Assembly: GCA_958295465.1 (NCBI GenBank)
Contig: OY282353.1
Coordinates: 3,897,001-3,961,000, forward strand
Reading direction: 5' to 3'
DNA: 64,000 bases
Origin: an uncultured Gammaproteobacteria bacterium
Lineage (GTDB): Bacteria > Pseudomonadota > Gammaproteobacteria > HK1
Shown here in pieces: positions 45,352-53,840 of this stretch. Below the pieces are notes generated by a model that did not search any database, had not been told where the DNA came from, and saw nothing but the letters and a program-made list of their open reading frames with translations. The stretch's first letter is position 1. Each line of letters begins with the position of its first letter. The position numbers and the translations under genes were made by a program.

Positions 45352-45940
45352 CTTCCGGTCCTCTCTCCGCCTTCCATGATCATGGCAGAAGACACTTGCT
45401 GAATCGCGATTCCTGTCCGACCGATGGGGTCCGCCTCACTCTGGCCCTGGCGCCCGAATGGGCTCGACGGCCGATGCCTGTTCGGCGTCTCGCTTCCCGG
45501 GTATCCGGTGGCCCGCATCGTCACCGGTCAGCGAATGCGGGGAGAGCGGCCGCACCGGGTCATCTGGAAGGCGGAAGTTGCCTTCGGGGCCGGCCTGGTT
45601 TCCGCGAGCGTTCCATCGCAAGAACCATTGCGCCGCGATCCGCCATCTCGACAAGAAGTTTATTGACAAGGGACGGGGCGTGTCTCCAGGCCCGACGGAG
45701 CCTGCCCTCGCGAAAACGGGAGGGCGGTCTCGATGTCGGCATGGTGGATACCTCCTCCCCAAGGGGCAGGGTTCCACGAAATCGGGCCAACTCCAGAGTA
45801 GAATTTCCTTGGAAAGAGCCGGATCGGACTTTCGTGATTGTCGAATAGAGGCATGAAGATGGGATCATCTGCCGGGGTGTATCCCCGATCGTCCTGCCCG
45901 TCCGAGAGATACCCGAGAAACACCAACAGAGACCGAAATC
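45352..45940. other. Gap with IS relics upstream of dsrL
   Basis: Contains the IS3 left-end relic at 45695-45795 (minus). No complete gene was recognised. A purine-rich AGAGACCGAAATC directly precedes the dsrL ATG. Confidence 0.5.
45695..45795 (-). mobile_element. IS3 left-end remnant, copy 2
   Basis: The minus strand reads TGGAGTTGGCCCGATTTCGT, a GGAGGAGG site and ATG 45742 encoding MPTSRPP, matching the relic at 35686-35760. It decays after a few codons. Confidence 0.6.
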
Positions 45941-47896
45941 ATGGCCACCCCCTGGAGCAAGACCCACCGTAGCGGGAACCATACGTTCCGCAAGTTCCGC
46001 GACGGCGATCACCGCTGGCCGGATCTGGAATCGCAGATCTTCGACGCGGACTACTCCCACAAGTGCCCGACCTACGTGCACCGAACCCCGCCGTGCCAGG
46101 GGAGCTGCCCGGCCGGGGAGGACGTGCGGGGCTGGCTCCAGGTGGTGCGGGGGCTGGAGAAGCCGCCCGAGGGCATGAGCTGGCAGGAGTACGCATTCCG
46201 GCGCGCCACCGACGCCAACCCCTTCCCGGCGCAGATGGGCCGGGTCTGCCCGGCGCCGTGCGAGGACGGCTGCAACCGCAACGAAGTGGAGGACTTCGTC
46301 GGCATCAACTCCGTGGAGCAGTTTATCGGCGATACCGCCATCGCGGAGAGCTTCGCGTTCGCGCCGCCCGAACGCGAGACCGGCAAGCGCATCGCCATCG
46401 TCGGCGGCGGTCCGGCCGGGCTCACCGCCGCGTACCAGCTCCGCCGGCGCGGGCACCGGTGCACGGTCTACGACGACCACGAGGCGCTCGGCGGCATGAT
46501 GCGCTACGGCATCCCCGGCTACCGCACGCCACGGCAGTACCTCGACCACGAGATCGACCGCATCCTCGCCCTCGGCGGCATCGAGACCCGGCTTTCGACG
46601 CGGGTCGGACGCGACGTGGGCATCGAGGAGATCGAGGCGGAGCACGACGCGGTGCTGTGGACGGTCGGATGCCAGAGCGGGCGCCCCCTTCCGGTGCCGG
46701 GCGGGGATGCGCCGAACTGCGTGAGCGGGGTGAAGTTCCTGGAGGCGTTCAACGAAGGCAGGTTGCAGGTGGCGGCGGACCGGGTGGTCTGCGTCGGCGG
46801 CGGCGATACGTCGATCGACGTGGTCTCCGTGGCCCGCCGGCTCGGACGGATCAACCGGATCAACCCGAAGGATCGCCCCGAGATGGTGGTGCACGGGTTC
46901 GTCGCCCACGACGTCGCGGTGACGGCGGCGCGCACCGGTGCGACGGTGACCCTGACCTCGCTGCTGCCGCGCTCCGGCATGACCGCGGCCGAGCACGAGG
47001 TCGAGGACGCGCTGAAGGAAGGGGTGACGGTGCTCACCGGGGTGATGCCGACCGAGGTGGTGCTCGCCGGCGACGGGCGGGCGCGGGCGCTGCGCTTCGC
47101 CGAATGCGACATGGTCGAGGGCCGGCCGGTAGCGCGCGAGGGCACGGAGTTCGAGATCGAGGCGGATCTGGTGGTCTCCGCCATCGGTCAGGGCGGCAAT
47201 CTCGAAGGACTCGAAACGCTGGACAACGGCCGGGGGCTGATCGACGCCGATGCGTTCTACCGGGTGTCCGGCCGGCCCGGGCACTTCGTCGCCGGCGACA
47301 TCGTCCGCCCGCATCTGCTCACCACCGCCATCGGCCAGGCGTCCATCGCGGCGGGCTGCATCGACCAGCACCTCGGCGGCCTGGAGCCGGCCCGTCGCCC
47401 GAAGGTGGACGTGCACCACTTCAGGCTCCTCGACAAGCTGCGCGAGCAGCGCCTCGCCCCCGAGGACTATGACCACCGGCAGGAGTGGGGCACCTGCTTC
47501 TCGAACTATGCGGTGCACAACTTCGAGGACCGCTCCGCCCACGAGATCGTGCCGGCCGACGAGCTGTTCCTCGGGCATTTCCCGCCCACGCCCCGCCACC
47601 GGCGCGAGGAGCGGGTGCCCTCCGGCGAGGCGGTGCTCGGGCACTTCGAGGAGCGCATCGTCGGGCTGGGCGAGGAGCAGGCGATGGCCGAGGCGGCGCG
47701 CTGCATGAGCTGCGGGCTCTGCTTCGAGTGCGACAACTGCGTCATCTACTGCCCGCAGGACGCGGTGTTCCGGGTCAAGAAGGACAAGGGCACCACCGGG
47801 CGCTACGTGGACACCGACTACACCCGCTGCATCGGCTGCCACATCTGCGCCGACGTCTGCCCCAGCGGCTACATCGACATGGGCATGGGCGGATAA
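45941..47896 (+). CDS. dsrL: DsrL, NAD(P)H-linked iron-sulfur flavoprotein
   Basis: 651 aa. The N-terminal Fe-S binding part (CQGSCPAGEDVRGW, CPAPCEDGC) and FAD/NAD(P) domains (IAIVGGGPAGLTAAYQLRRR; VCVGGGDTSIDVVSVARRLG) resemble the glutamate synthase small subunit. The C-terminal ferredoxin-like domain (CMSCGLCFECDNCVIYCPQD, CIGCHICADVCPSGYID) is the DsrL hallmark. DsrL passes electrons from DsrAB, which oxidises persulfidic sulfur to sulfite, to NAD(P)+. dsrJ follows after 6 nt; the dsrA, B, E, F, H, C, M and K genes are outside the window. Confidence 0.9.
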   Translation: MATPWSKTHRSGNHTFRKFRDGDHRWPDLESQIFDADYSHKCPTYVHRTPPCQGSCPAGEDVRGWLQVVRGLEKPPEGMSWQEYAFRRATDANPFPAQMGRVCPAPCEDGCNRNEVEDFVGINSVEQFIGDTAIAESFAFAPPERETGKRIAIVGGGPAGLTAAYQLRRRGHRCTVYDDHEALGGMMRYGIPGYRTPRQYLDHEIDRILALGGIETRLSTRVGRDVGIEEIEAEHDAVLWTVGCQSGRPLPVPGGDAPNCVSGVKFLEAFNEGRLQVAADRVVCVGGGDTSIDVVSVARRLGRINRINPKDRPEMVVHGFVAHDVAVTAARTGATVTLTSLLPRSGMTAAEHEVEDALKEGVTVLTGVMPTEVVLAGDGRARALRFAECDMVEGRPVAREGTEFEIEADLVVSAIGQGGNLEGLETLDNGRGLIDADAFYRVSGRPGHFVAGDIVRPHLLTTAIGQASIAAGCIDQHLGGLEPARRPKVDVHHFRLLDKLREQRLAPEDYDHRQEWGTCFSNYAVHNFEDRSAHEIVPADELFLGHFPPTPRHRREERVPSGEAVLGHFEERIVGLGEEQAMAEAARCMSCGLCFECDNCVIYCPQDAVFRVKKDKGTTGRYVDTDYTRCIGCHICADVCPSGYIDMGMGG

Positions 47897-47902
47897 GCCG
47901 AC

Positions 47903-48418
47903 ATGGGCCTGGGTGGACAGGCTTCGGCGACCCCGATGCGTACTGCCGCGGCACCACGGCAAGGTGGTTTTCTGGCTGTTCGCGGTCACCGTCCGCCGAT
48001 GGTTCCCCGGCGACGACACACGGGCCATCGTGCGGCCATCGTGCTGATGCTGGCCGTCGCGGGTATCGCGTTCGGCGCCGGTGTACGGGCGGCGGACGGT
48101 GTGCCGCTGCCGGCACTCGTCAAGGCGATCAGGGGCGCGGCGTGCGTCGAGCCGCTCCCGGTCATCCGGCGCGAGCACATGACGTTCCTCATGCACCAGC
48201 GCGACGACACCGTGCACGAGGGGATCCGCACCACGCGCCACAGCCTCGCCGGGTGTATCGACTGCCATGCCGCGAAGGACGCGGCCGGGCAGTGGGTGCG
48301 CATCGACGCCCCCGGCCAGTTCTGCGCGAGCTGCCACGCCTACGTCTCCGTGAAGATCGACTGCTTCGGATGCCACGCCGCGGTGCCGGCGGTGGCGTTC
48401 GGGGAGGGGGCCGAATGA
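47903..48418 (+). CDS. dsrJ: DsrJ, triheme cytochrome c
   Basis: 171 aa from ATG 47903. One membrane anchor (AAIVLMLAVAGIAFGAG, residues ~45-60) is followed by three heme sites CIDCH, CASCH and CFGCH. A Cys in GAACVEPLP fits the unusual His/Cys-ligated heme known for DsrJ. It is periplasmic and part of DsrMKJOP. The N-terminal 32 residues look non-native; ATG 47999 would place the anchor at the start as in relatives, but leaves a 102-nt gap. Confidence 0.85.
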   Translation: MGLGGQASATPMRTAAAPRQGGFLAVRGHRPPMVPRRRHTGHRAAIVLMLAVAGIAFGAGVRAADGVPLPALVKAIRGAACVEPLPVIRREHMTFLMHQRDDTVHEGIRTTRHSLAGCIDCHAAKDAAGQWVRIDAPGQFCASCHAYVSVKIDCFGCHAAVPAVAFGEGAE

Positions 48419-48549
48419 GCGACGGGCAGGAAGGTCTCAGCCGCGCGGCGCGACGCTGGTTTCCGGTGCGGGCGGAGCAAAGGACTGCGGTCGGCCTCGG
48501 AGATTGCGCGAGGGGACCGGCGGCGGCGTTCAAGGAGGCGGTCGGGTGA
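48416..48549 (+). pseudogene. Partial duplication of the dsrO 5' end
   Basis: ATG 48416 overlaps the dsrJ stop (ATGA) and encodes 44 residues beginning MSDGQEGLSRAARRWFPVRA, alignable with the dsrO start VNGGRGSLGSAARRRFLTRA. It then diverges and ends as dsrO begins. It may be the original coupled start, now damaged, with dsrO translated from a second copy. Confidence 0.5.
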
Positions 48550-49310
48550 ATGGTGGGCGCGGGAGCCTCGGGAGTGCGGCGCGCCGCCGGTTTCTCACGC
48601 GAGCGGGGATTGCGGCCGGCGCTGCCCTCGCGTCCGGACTCGCCATGATTCCTCTCGCTCGCGCCCGTCGGTCCCGTGAGCTCCATGAGCCGGTCAGCGG
48701 CGAGGTGCGCTACGGGATGCTCGTCGACGCCGGCAAGTGCGCCCGCGACTGCGATGCGTGCGTGCGCGCCTGCGGCGATGAGCACGGCCTCGATCCCGTG
48801 CACGGTCCTGCGACGGATCCGCGGTGGATCCACAAGGTGACCCTGCGCGATCGCGCGACCGGCCGGATCAGCACCTTGCCGCTGATGTGCCAGCACTGCG
48901 CGGACCCGCCATGCGTGGACGTCTGCCCCACCGGCGCGTCGTTCAGGCGCGCGGACGGCATCGTGCTGGTGGACAAGCACACCTGCATCGGCTGCCGCTA
49001 CTGCGTGATGGCCTGCCCCTTCCAGGCGCGCGCATTCGTGCACGAGGCGGTCGCGAACCCGAGGCCCTGGTCGCCGCGGGGCAAGGGGACGGTGGAGTCG
49101 TGCAACCTCTGCGTGCACCGCGTGGACGGGGGAGACGGGCGCGAGCCGGCCTGCGTCGAAGCGTGCGCGGAGGCGGGGCATCGCGCGCTTGTCTTCGGCA
49201 ATCTGAACGACCCGGAGAGCCCGGTGTCGCAAGCGCTCGCACGCGGCGCGAGCGCGGAGCTTCGTCCCGACTTCGGCCTCGATACGGGGGTTCGCTACCG
49301 AAGCGTCTGA
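48546..49310 (+). CDS. dsrO: DsrO, exported ferredoxin-like protein
   Basis: 254 aa from GTG 48546. The twin-arginine signal (AARRRFLTRAGIAAGAALAS) targets it folded to the periplasm. Four Cys clusters follow: CARDCDACVRACGDEHG, CQHCADPPCVDVCPTGA, CIGCRYCVMACPFQA and CNLCVH with CVEACAEAG. It works with DsrP and DsrJ in the transmembrane DsrMKJOP complex. An inverted ATGGTCC...GGACCAT lies just after the stop (49319-49336). Confidence 0.9.
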   Translation: MNGGRGSLGSAARRRFLTRAGIAAGAALASGLAMIPLARARRSRELHEPVSGEVRYGMLVDAGKCARDCDACVRACGDEHGLDPVHGPATDPRWIHKVTLRDRATGRISTLPLMCQHCADPPCVDVCPTGASFRRADGIVLVDKHTCIGCRYCVMACPFQARAFVHEAVANPRPWSPRGKGTVESCNLCVHRVDGGDGREPACVEACAEAGHRALVFGNLNDPESPVSQALARGASAELRPDFGLDTGVRYRSV

Positions 49311-49415
49311 GCTTTCACATGGTCCGACGGGACCATCCCCGGTCTGTCCGGATATCGAATGGCGGTCGCGAACCGCCGGCAGGGTCGCCGCGTCATCAGG
49401 AAACGACGTCGCGGA

Positions 49416-49817
49416 CTACGATGCTTCGAACGGATTGAGGAGCGCGAGGCCACAGCCCTGGAAATCACGCGCGTTTCGCGTCGCGAGCGTGAGTTGATGC
49501 ACCTGCGCGGTCGCGGCGATGAGCATGTCCGCCTGCGTTCGAGGCCGACCGAGGGAGCGGAGCTGTCCGCGTAGTGTACCCGCGCGGCGGGCTACCGGTT
49601 CCGTGATCGGGAAGGTCTTGCACCGGTCGCTGAAGAAACGGACCAACAGAGTCTCGATGCGCGGATTCGGCTTGCAGGACAAACCGAAGTGGATCTCCTC
49701 GATGGTGACGACGCTTATCCCGAACGGAGCCTCCGTCACGGCAGCCCAACGTTCGACGACCGGGGCCGGACGATGCCGGCAAAGCTCGGAAACGATATTG
49801 GTGTCGATCAGGATCAC
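49416..49817 (-). CDS. vapC: VapC-type PIN-domain toxin
   Basis: 133 aa. The PIN fold acidic residues are visible: MILIDTNIVSEL (Asp5), SVVTIEEIHFGL (Glu), and RTQADMLIAATA (Asp). Such toxins are Mg-dependent RNases, often acting on tRNA. The ATG overlaps the antitoxin stop by 4 nt. It lies on the opposite strand between dsrO and dsrP, so the module interrupts the dsr transcription unit. Confidence 0.85.
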   Translation of the reverse strand: MILIDTNIVSELCRHRPAPVVERWAAVTEAPFGISVVTIEEIHFGLSCKPNPRIETLLVRFFSDRCKTFPITEPVARRAGTLRGQLRSLGRPRTQADMLIAATAQVHQLTLATRNARDFQGCGLALLNPFEAS

Positions 49818-50101
49818 GACTCGTCTGCTGGCCAGCCGGCTCGATTGCTCCGCTCGGCAATCTCCAGCTCATAACCGTCTTCCTCGCAAATCTCGCGGAT
49901 CTCGGAGAAAATCTCGGCCAGTGTGCATCTCGACCGCTGCTCGCGAAGGTGGTCGAGCATTTCGAGTGCGGTGGGGCTCACGACGGCGGCCACGAGCCGC
50001 TCGCGGTTGTAGATCTTCTGCGGCTCGGCTTCGGATCGCCGGATGATCTCCGAAAATCGCTGCTTCGCCTCATTGACTCGCCATCCGTCCATCATGGACA
50101 T
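49814..50101 (-). CDS. Phd/VapB-type antitoxin
   Basis: 95 aa. The N-terminal Phd/YefM motif is WRVNEAKQRFSEIIRRSEAE, followed by PQKIYNRERLVAAVVSPTAL; the acidic tail (EEDGYELEIAERSNRAGW) should neutralise the PIN toxin. ATG 50101 is preferred (MSMMDGW); longer in-frame codons upstream cover the dsrP leader and look non-coding. Antitoxins of this class bind their own promoter. Confidence 0.8.
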   Translation of the reverse strand: MSMMDGWRVNEAKQRFSEIIRRSEAEPQKIYNRERLVAAVVSPTALEMLDHLREQRSRCTLAEIFSEIREICEEDGYELEIAERSNRAGWPADES

Positions 50102-50381
50102 GCTAGATGGACATGGAGATCCGATCAAGCACATCACATCCTTGCATGATCTTCTGATTGAGCCACCGCGGGCTCGGCTCGGTGTCACCGTGCAAACCGA
50201 TACGGCACGAGGAACCGCGGTCCGATCGGGATCCGGAAGATACGAGATCGGAAACATTGTTTCGGTACGATTCGATGCGCCGGACAGGGTGGCAACGGGA
50301 CAGGTATCCCTCCCTTCATGCTCGGAAACGGTTCTGGCCAACCCACGCACTCCCTTCTCTCCCCAAGGGCCGCGTTGATCC
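50102..50381. other. Gap between the antitoxin and dsrP
   Basis: A 280-nt divergent region with relatively AT-rich patches (for example ACATCACATCCTTGCATGAT). It must hold promoters for the toxin-antitoxin pair and probably a new one for dsrP. No defined elements were pinned down. Confidence 0.45.
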
Positions 50382-51611
50382 ATGCGCCATATCGAATACC
50401 GCGAGATTGAAGGCAGGAGCGCCGGCTATGCCGCGCTGGTCGTGCTGCTCGCGCTGGCCGTGCTCGCCGGGGGCCTCGCCGGGCATCACATGGACGTGGA
50501 GGGGCACCACGTCACCGGCATGAACAACCGGATCGTGTGGGGGTTGCCCCACGTGTTCGCGGTGTTCCTGATCGTGGCCGCGTCCGGCGCGCTCAACGCG
50601 GCCTCGGCCGCGTCGGTGTTCGGGCAGGCCGTGTACGAACCGCTCGCGCGGCTGTCGGGGGTGCTCGCGATCGCGTTGCTCGCCGGCGGGCTCGCGGTGC
50701 TCGTGCTGGATCTGGGGCGCCCGGATCGGCTCGTCGTCGCCATGACCCATTACAACTTCTCGTCGGTCTTCGCCTGGAACGTCCTGCTGTACACGGGCTT
50801 CATGGCCGCCGTGGCGGTCTACCTGTGGATGCGGATGGAGCGCCGGATGCACCGGTATGCGCGCCCCGCCGGCATCGTCGCGCTGGTGTGGCGGATCGTG
50901 CTCACCACCGGCACCGGCTGCATCTTCGGCTTTCTCGTCGCGCGGCAGGCGTACGACGCGGCGATCATGGCCCCGCTGTTCGTGGCGACGTCGTTCTCCC
51001 TCGGCTCGGCGGTGTTCATCCTGGTGCTGCTGGGCGCGGTGTCGGCCACGGCCCGCCCGCTCGACGATCGCCTGTTGCACAGGCTCGCACGCCTGCAAGC
51101 GATCTTCGTGTCGGTCGTGTTCTATTTCGTGCTCGTGCGGCACCTGGCGAACCTCTACGTGGCCGAGCACGCCGCGGTCGAACGGTTCCTGCTCATCGAC
51201 GGAGGCGGGGGCGTGTATCCGGCGGTCTTCTGGGGCGGACAGATCCTCGCCGGCTCCATCGCGCCGCTCGTCATCCTGTGGGGTGGCGGGCGGATGCGCT
51301 CGCGGAGGTGGATCGGGGCCGCGGCGGGACTCGTGGTGGTTGGAGGATTCAGCCAGCTCTACGGCATCATCATCGGCGGTCAGGCTGCCCCGCTCCTCAT
51401 CTTCCCCGGCAAGGAGATCGTGGAGGGTGCCCTCATCGACGGCGAGCCCTCCCGCTACCTGGCCAGCGCGCCCGAGCTGCTCCTCGGCCTCGGGGGCGTG
51501 GCGGTCTCGTTGTTGATCCTCGTGCTCGCGATCAGGGTGCTGAGGATCCTCCCGGAGCGGTTCGGCGGGGAGGACGATGCCGGCGGCGGCTCGCAGGCAT
51601 CACCGGCATGA
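50382..51611 (+). CDS. dsrP: DsrP, NrfD-like membrane protein
   Basis: 409 aa polytopic protein with about ten membrane helices (YAALVVLLALAVLAGGLAG; HVFAVFLIVAASGALNAASA; LSGVLAIALLAGGLAVLVLD and others). A SDRLV/MTHYNFSSVFAWNV loop is typical of the NrfD/PsrC family. It exchanges electrons with quinol for DsrMKJOP. Its distance from dsrO (1.07 kb with an opposing toxin-antitoxin pair) is unusual, since dsrO and dsrP are normally adjacent. Confidence 0.9.
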   Translation: MRHIEYREIEGRSAGYAALVVLLALAVLAGGLAGHHMDVEGHHVTGMNNRIVWGLPHVFAVFLIVAASGALNAASAASVFGQAVYEPLARLSGVLAIALLAGGLAVLVLDLGRPDRLVVAMTHYNFSSVFAWNVLLYTGFMAAVAVYLWMRMERRMHRYARPAGIVALVWRIVLTTGTGCIFGFLVARQAYDAAIMAPLFVATSFSLGSAVFILVLLGAVSATARPLDDRLLHRLARLQAIFVSVVFYFVLVRHLANLYVAEHAAVERFLLIDGGGGVYPAVFWGGQILAGSIAPLVILWGGGRMRSRRWIGAAAGLVVVGGFSQLYGIIIGGQAAPLLIFPGKEIVEGALIDGEPSRYLASAPELLLGLGGVAVSLLILVLAIRVLRILPERFGGEDDAGGGSQASPA

Positions 51612-52238
51612 GCGAACCGCTGTTGCCGCACCCGGTCCTGAAATCCGCAATGCTTGCTGCCGGTCGGAGCCACTCGACTCAGAACCGGCGGCGAGACATT
51701 CATGACCCGGGTGGCCTGGTCCGACAGCCAGGCCCGGTTGGCGTCGCAGGCGATGGAGTCCATCCCGCCGATGCCCTCGCACATCGAGTGGCGGACCCAT
51801 CCGCTCCCAAGGATCACCCGTTGTTGTCTACCGCCTCGACGAATGCGCCGATCATGTCCTGCGAAGCATTGACGACGTGCTCCGGCCCGGGGAAGCGGCC
51901 TTCCCGGAGGTCCTTCACGGTGCAGTTGCGGGTTCCATACGCACCGCCAAGGGTCATGATCCTCTTCAAGCCGCGCTTCGCCGCATCGCGCGGCGGCAGT
52001 AGGGAGATGGGCACCGCACACATCCTTGCCACGGCATCGCCGGCACAGTGGAGAGGGCGTTCTTCGGCAACCCTTCGATCACCTTCGCCGAGTGGACGAG
52101 ATACACCCGAGGCGGGCGGCCGCGCCGGGTAACCCCCCGCCGGGAGGATCACCGCATCCGGGAGCGCCCCTGTCCCCTGTCCCCTGCGCCCGCGTGCAAC
52201 CGGTCGTCCGTATCGCCCCGTCATGCCGGCGCCCGCGC
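51612..52238. other. Gap downstream of dsrP
   Basis: It contains one plausible minus-strand small ORF (51814-52023) and a second open minus-strand stretch (WVRHSMCEGIGGMDSIACDA region, ~51790-51620) in another frame, suggesting a decayed gene. No family is recognised. Confidence 0.4.
51814..52023 (-). CDS. Hypothetical protein, possibly a gene fragment
   Basis: 69 aa beginning MCAVPISLLPPRDAAKRGLK and containing NCTVKDLREGRFPGPEHVVN. It has protein-like composition (balanced charges, no Pro/Arg runs) unlike antisense shadows nearby. No family is recognised. Another protein-like stretch follows in a different frame, so a frameshifted longer gene is possible. Confidence 0.3.
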   Translation of the reverse strand: MCAVPISLLPPRDAAKRGLKRIMTLGGAYGTRNCTVKDLREGRFPGPEHVVNASQDMIGAFVEAVDNNG

Positions 52239-53840
52239 CTAATCGTAGACCACCCGGAGGCCGATGTCCGGCGAGCGGTGGTTGAGCGGCACCAGGCGCC
52301 CGAAAGAGCCGTGTGCGGTCCCGCGCCCCGGCAGCAACCAGTTGCCGCCCTGCACCCACATGGCGTAGTTCCCGCGATCGACCGCGATGCTCTGCGTCCA
52401 CTCCGAGACGTTGCCGGCGAGGTGCAGCACGCCGGCCGCGCTCGCGTCGCGAAGCTCCGGGGCAGGGCAGGGCCGCGGCCCATGCTTGGGCAGGTCGGCG
52501 GTGACCGCCGCTCCGGGGTCGTACCGGTTGCCCCAGGGGTAGAGCCGTGCCTCCGGGCCCGCCGCCAGCAACTGCCATTCCCTCGACCGCGGCAGGCGGC
52601 CTCCCGCCCAGCGCGCGAAGGCGTCCGCCGCCCACCAGCTCATGCCGGACACCGGGAGGTCGAGGTCCGCCGATTGCCGCTCCCAGTCGTCCGGGACATA
52701 GTGCTCGTCTTCCGGCTCCTGCGGGTTCGCGAACAGCCCGGAACGGGCCAGCGGATCGTTCAGGAACGCCCGGTACTCGCGGCGGCTCACCTCGCATCGC
52801 CCCACCGCGATCCGGGGGGGCGTCCGTTCCGCCGAGGCGAGGAGGGCGCGCGCCTCGCGCAACTGCGCGTCGGGCAGGATGACCGCGAGCCGCGCCAGGC
52901 GTACGTCGGGGGGGAGGCCGATCGGAAACTCCCCGCCCTCGATCCGGGCGGGCGAGCCTGCGCTGTCGCCCCAGGGCCGCTTCCCGGGAGGCGGGGCGTC
53001 GTATACGCAACGGAAGCCGAGGTGATGGCTGCGGGTCGCCGGCTCGATGGGAAGCCACGCCGCGTTGAGTGCGTAGAGGGATCGCGCCCGGGAACGAACC
53101 GCGGGCGCTCCGTGCGCGGCCGGCTGCCGGGTGTCCGGCGGCGCCGCGAGGCTGCCCGCGCTCCACTCCATCGCGTTCCCGTTGAGGTCGTGCACCCCCT
53201 GCGGCGAGTCCGAGGCGGGATGGGAGCCGCATGGACGGGCCGCGTTGCGCCAGGCGTCGAGGTAGGGCCAGGGCCCCGGATCGAAGGTGTCTCCCCAGGC
53301 GTAGAGCCGGCCCTCCGTACCACCGGCCGCCGCCTCCAGTTCTTCCGCCCAGGGCAGGCGCCCTCCCACCGCCGTGCAGTAGAGGGACGCGGCAGAGAAA
53401 TCGACACCGGTGGCGGGCGAATTCAGCAGCCCCGCGATGCGATGGCCGGTGGAAGCGCTGGCGGGTGGAACCGGGCGCGGACCCGGTGAGGCCGGCTCGC
53501 CCACGGCGCCGGCCGGTCCGCCTTCGGCCCGGCGCCACTTCGCGAAGCGCTCGAAATCGATCTGCCGCACCTCGCATCGGTCGATGAGGAACGGCGCGAG
53601 GGTCACCCGTTTCGACGGGCGGTCGAGGCGCAGCCGGAGTTCGCGGCCGAACGCGAGGGATTCGATGCCGGCGAGGACGTGCTCGTCCACGATGCGGGCG
53701 CGCTCGCTCGGAGCGGGGAGGATGCCGAGGTCGGCGGTGACCGTATCGGCGCGCAGTGAATGGAGGAGCGGCCGGGTGAGGAGCGCGATGACCGCGGTCA
53801 GCACCGCCAGCCCCGCGGCCGCAACCACGCCACGCCTCAT
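52239..53840 (-). CDS. Membrane-anchored protein with two SUMF1/FGE-like domains
   Basis: 533 aa. An N-terminal membrane helix (GVVAAAGLAVLTAVIALLTR) is followed by two copies of the formylglycine-generating-enzyme fold: the first with DRCEVRQIDFERF, GRLPWAEELEAAA and VHDLNGNAMEWSAG, the second with GRCEVSRREYRAFL, GGRLPRSREWQLLAAG, HLAGNVSEWTQS and SPDIGLRVVYD. The active-site Cys pair of true FGEs is not evident, so a binding or lectin-like role is likely. It overlaps the preceding membrane protein by 4 nt, so all are co-translated. Confidence 0.75.
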   Translation of the reverse strand: MRRGVVAAAGLAVLTAVIALLTRPLLHSLRADTVTADLGILPAPSERARIVDEHVLAGIESLAFGRELRLRLDRPSKRVTLAPFLIDRCEVRQIDFERFAKWRRAEGGPAGAVGEPASPGPRPVPPASASTGHRIAGLLNSPATGVDFSAASLYCTAVGGRLPWAEELEAAAGGTEGRLYAWGDTFDPGPWPYLDAWRNAARPCGSHPASDSPQGVHDLNGNAMEWSAGSLAAPPDTRQPAAHGAPAVRSRARSLYALNAAWLPIEPATRSHHLGFRCVYDAPPPGKRPWGDSAGSPARIEGGEFPIGLPPDVRLARLAVILPDAQLREARALLASAERTPPRIAVGRCEVSRREYRAFLNDPLARSGLFANPQEPEDEHYVPDDWERQSADLDLPVSGMSWWAADAFARWAGGRLPRSREWQLLAAGPEARLYPWGNRYDPGAAVTADLPKHGPRPCPAPELRDASAAGVLHLAGNVSEWTQSIAVDRGNYAMWVQGGNWLLPGRGTAHGSFGRLVPLNHRSPDIGLRVVYD

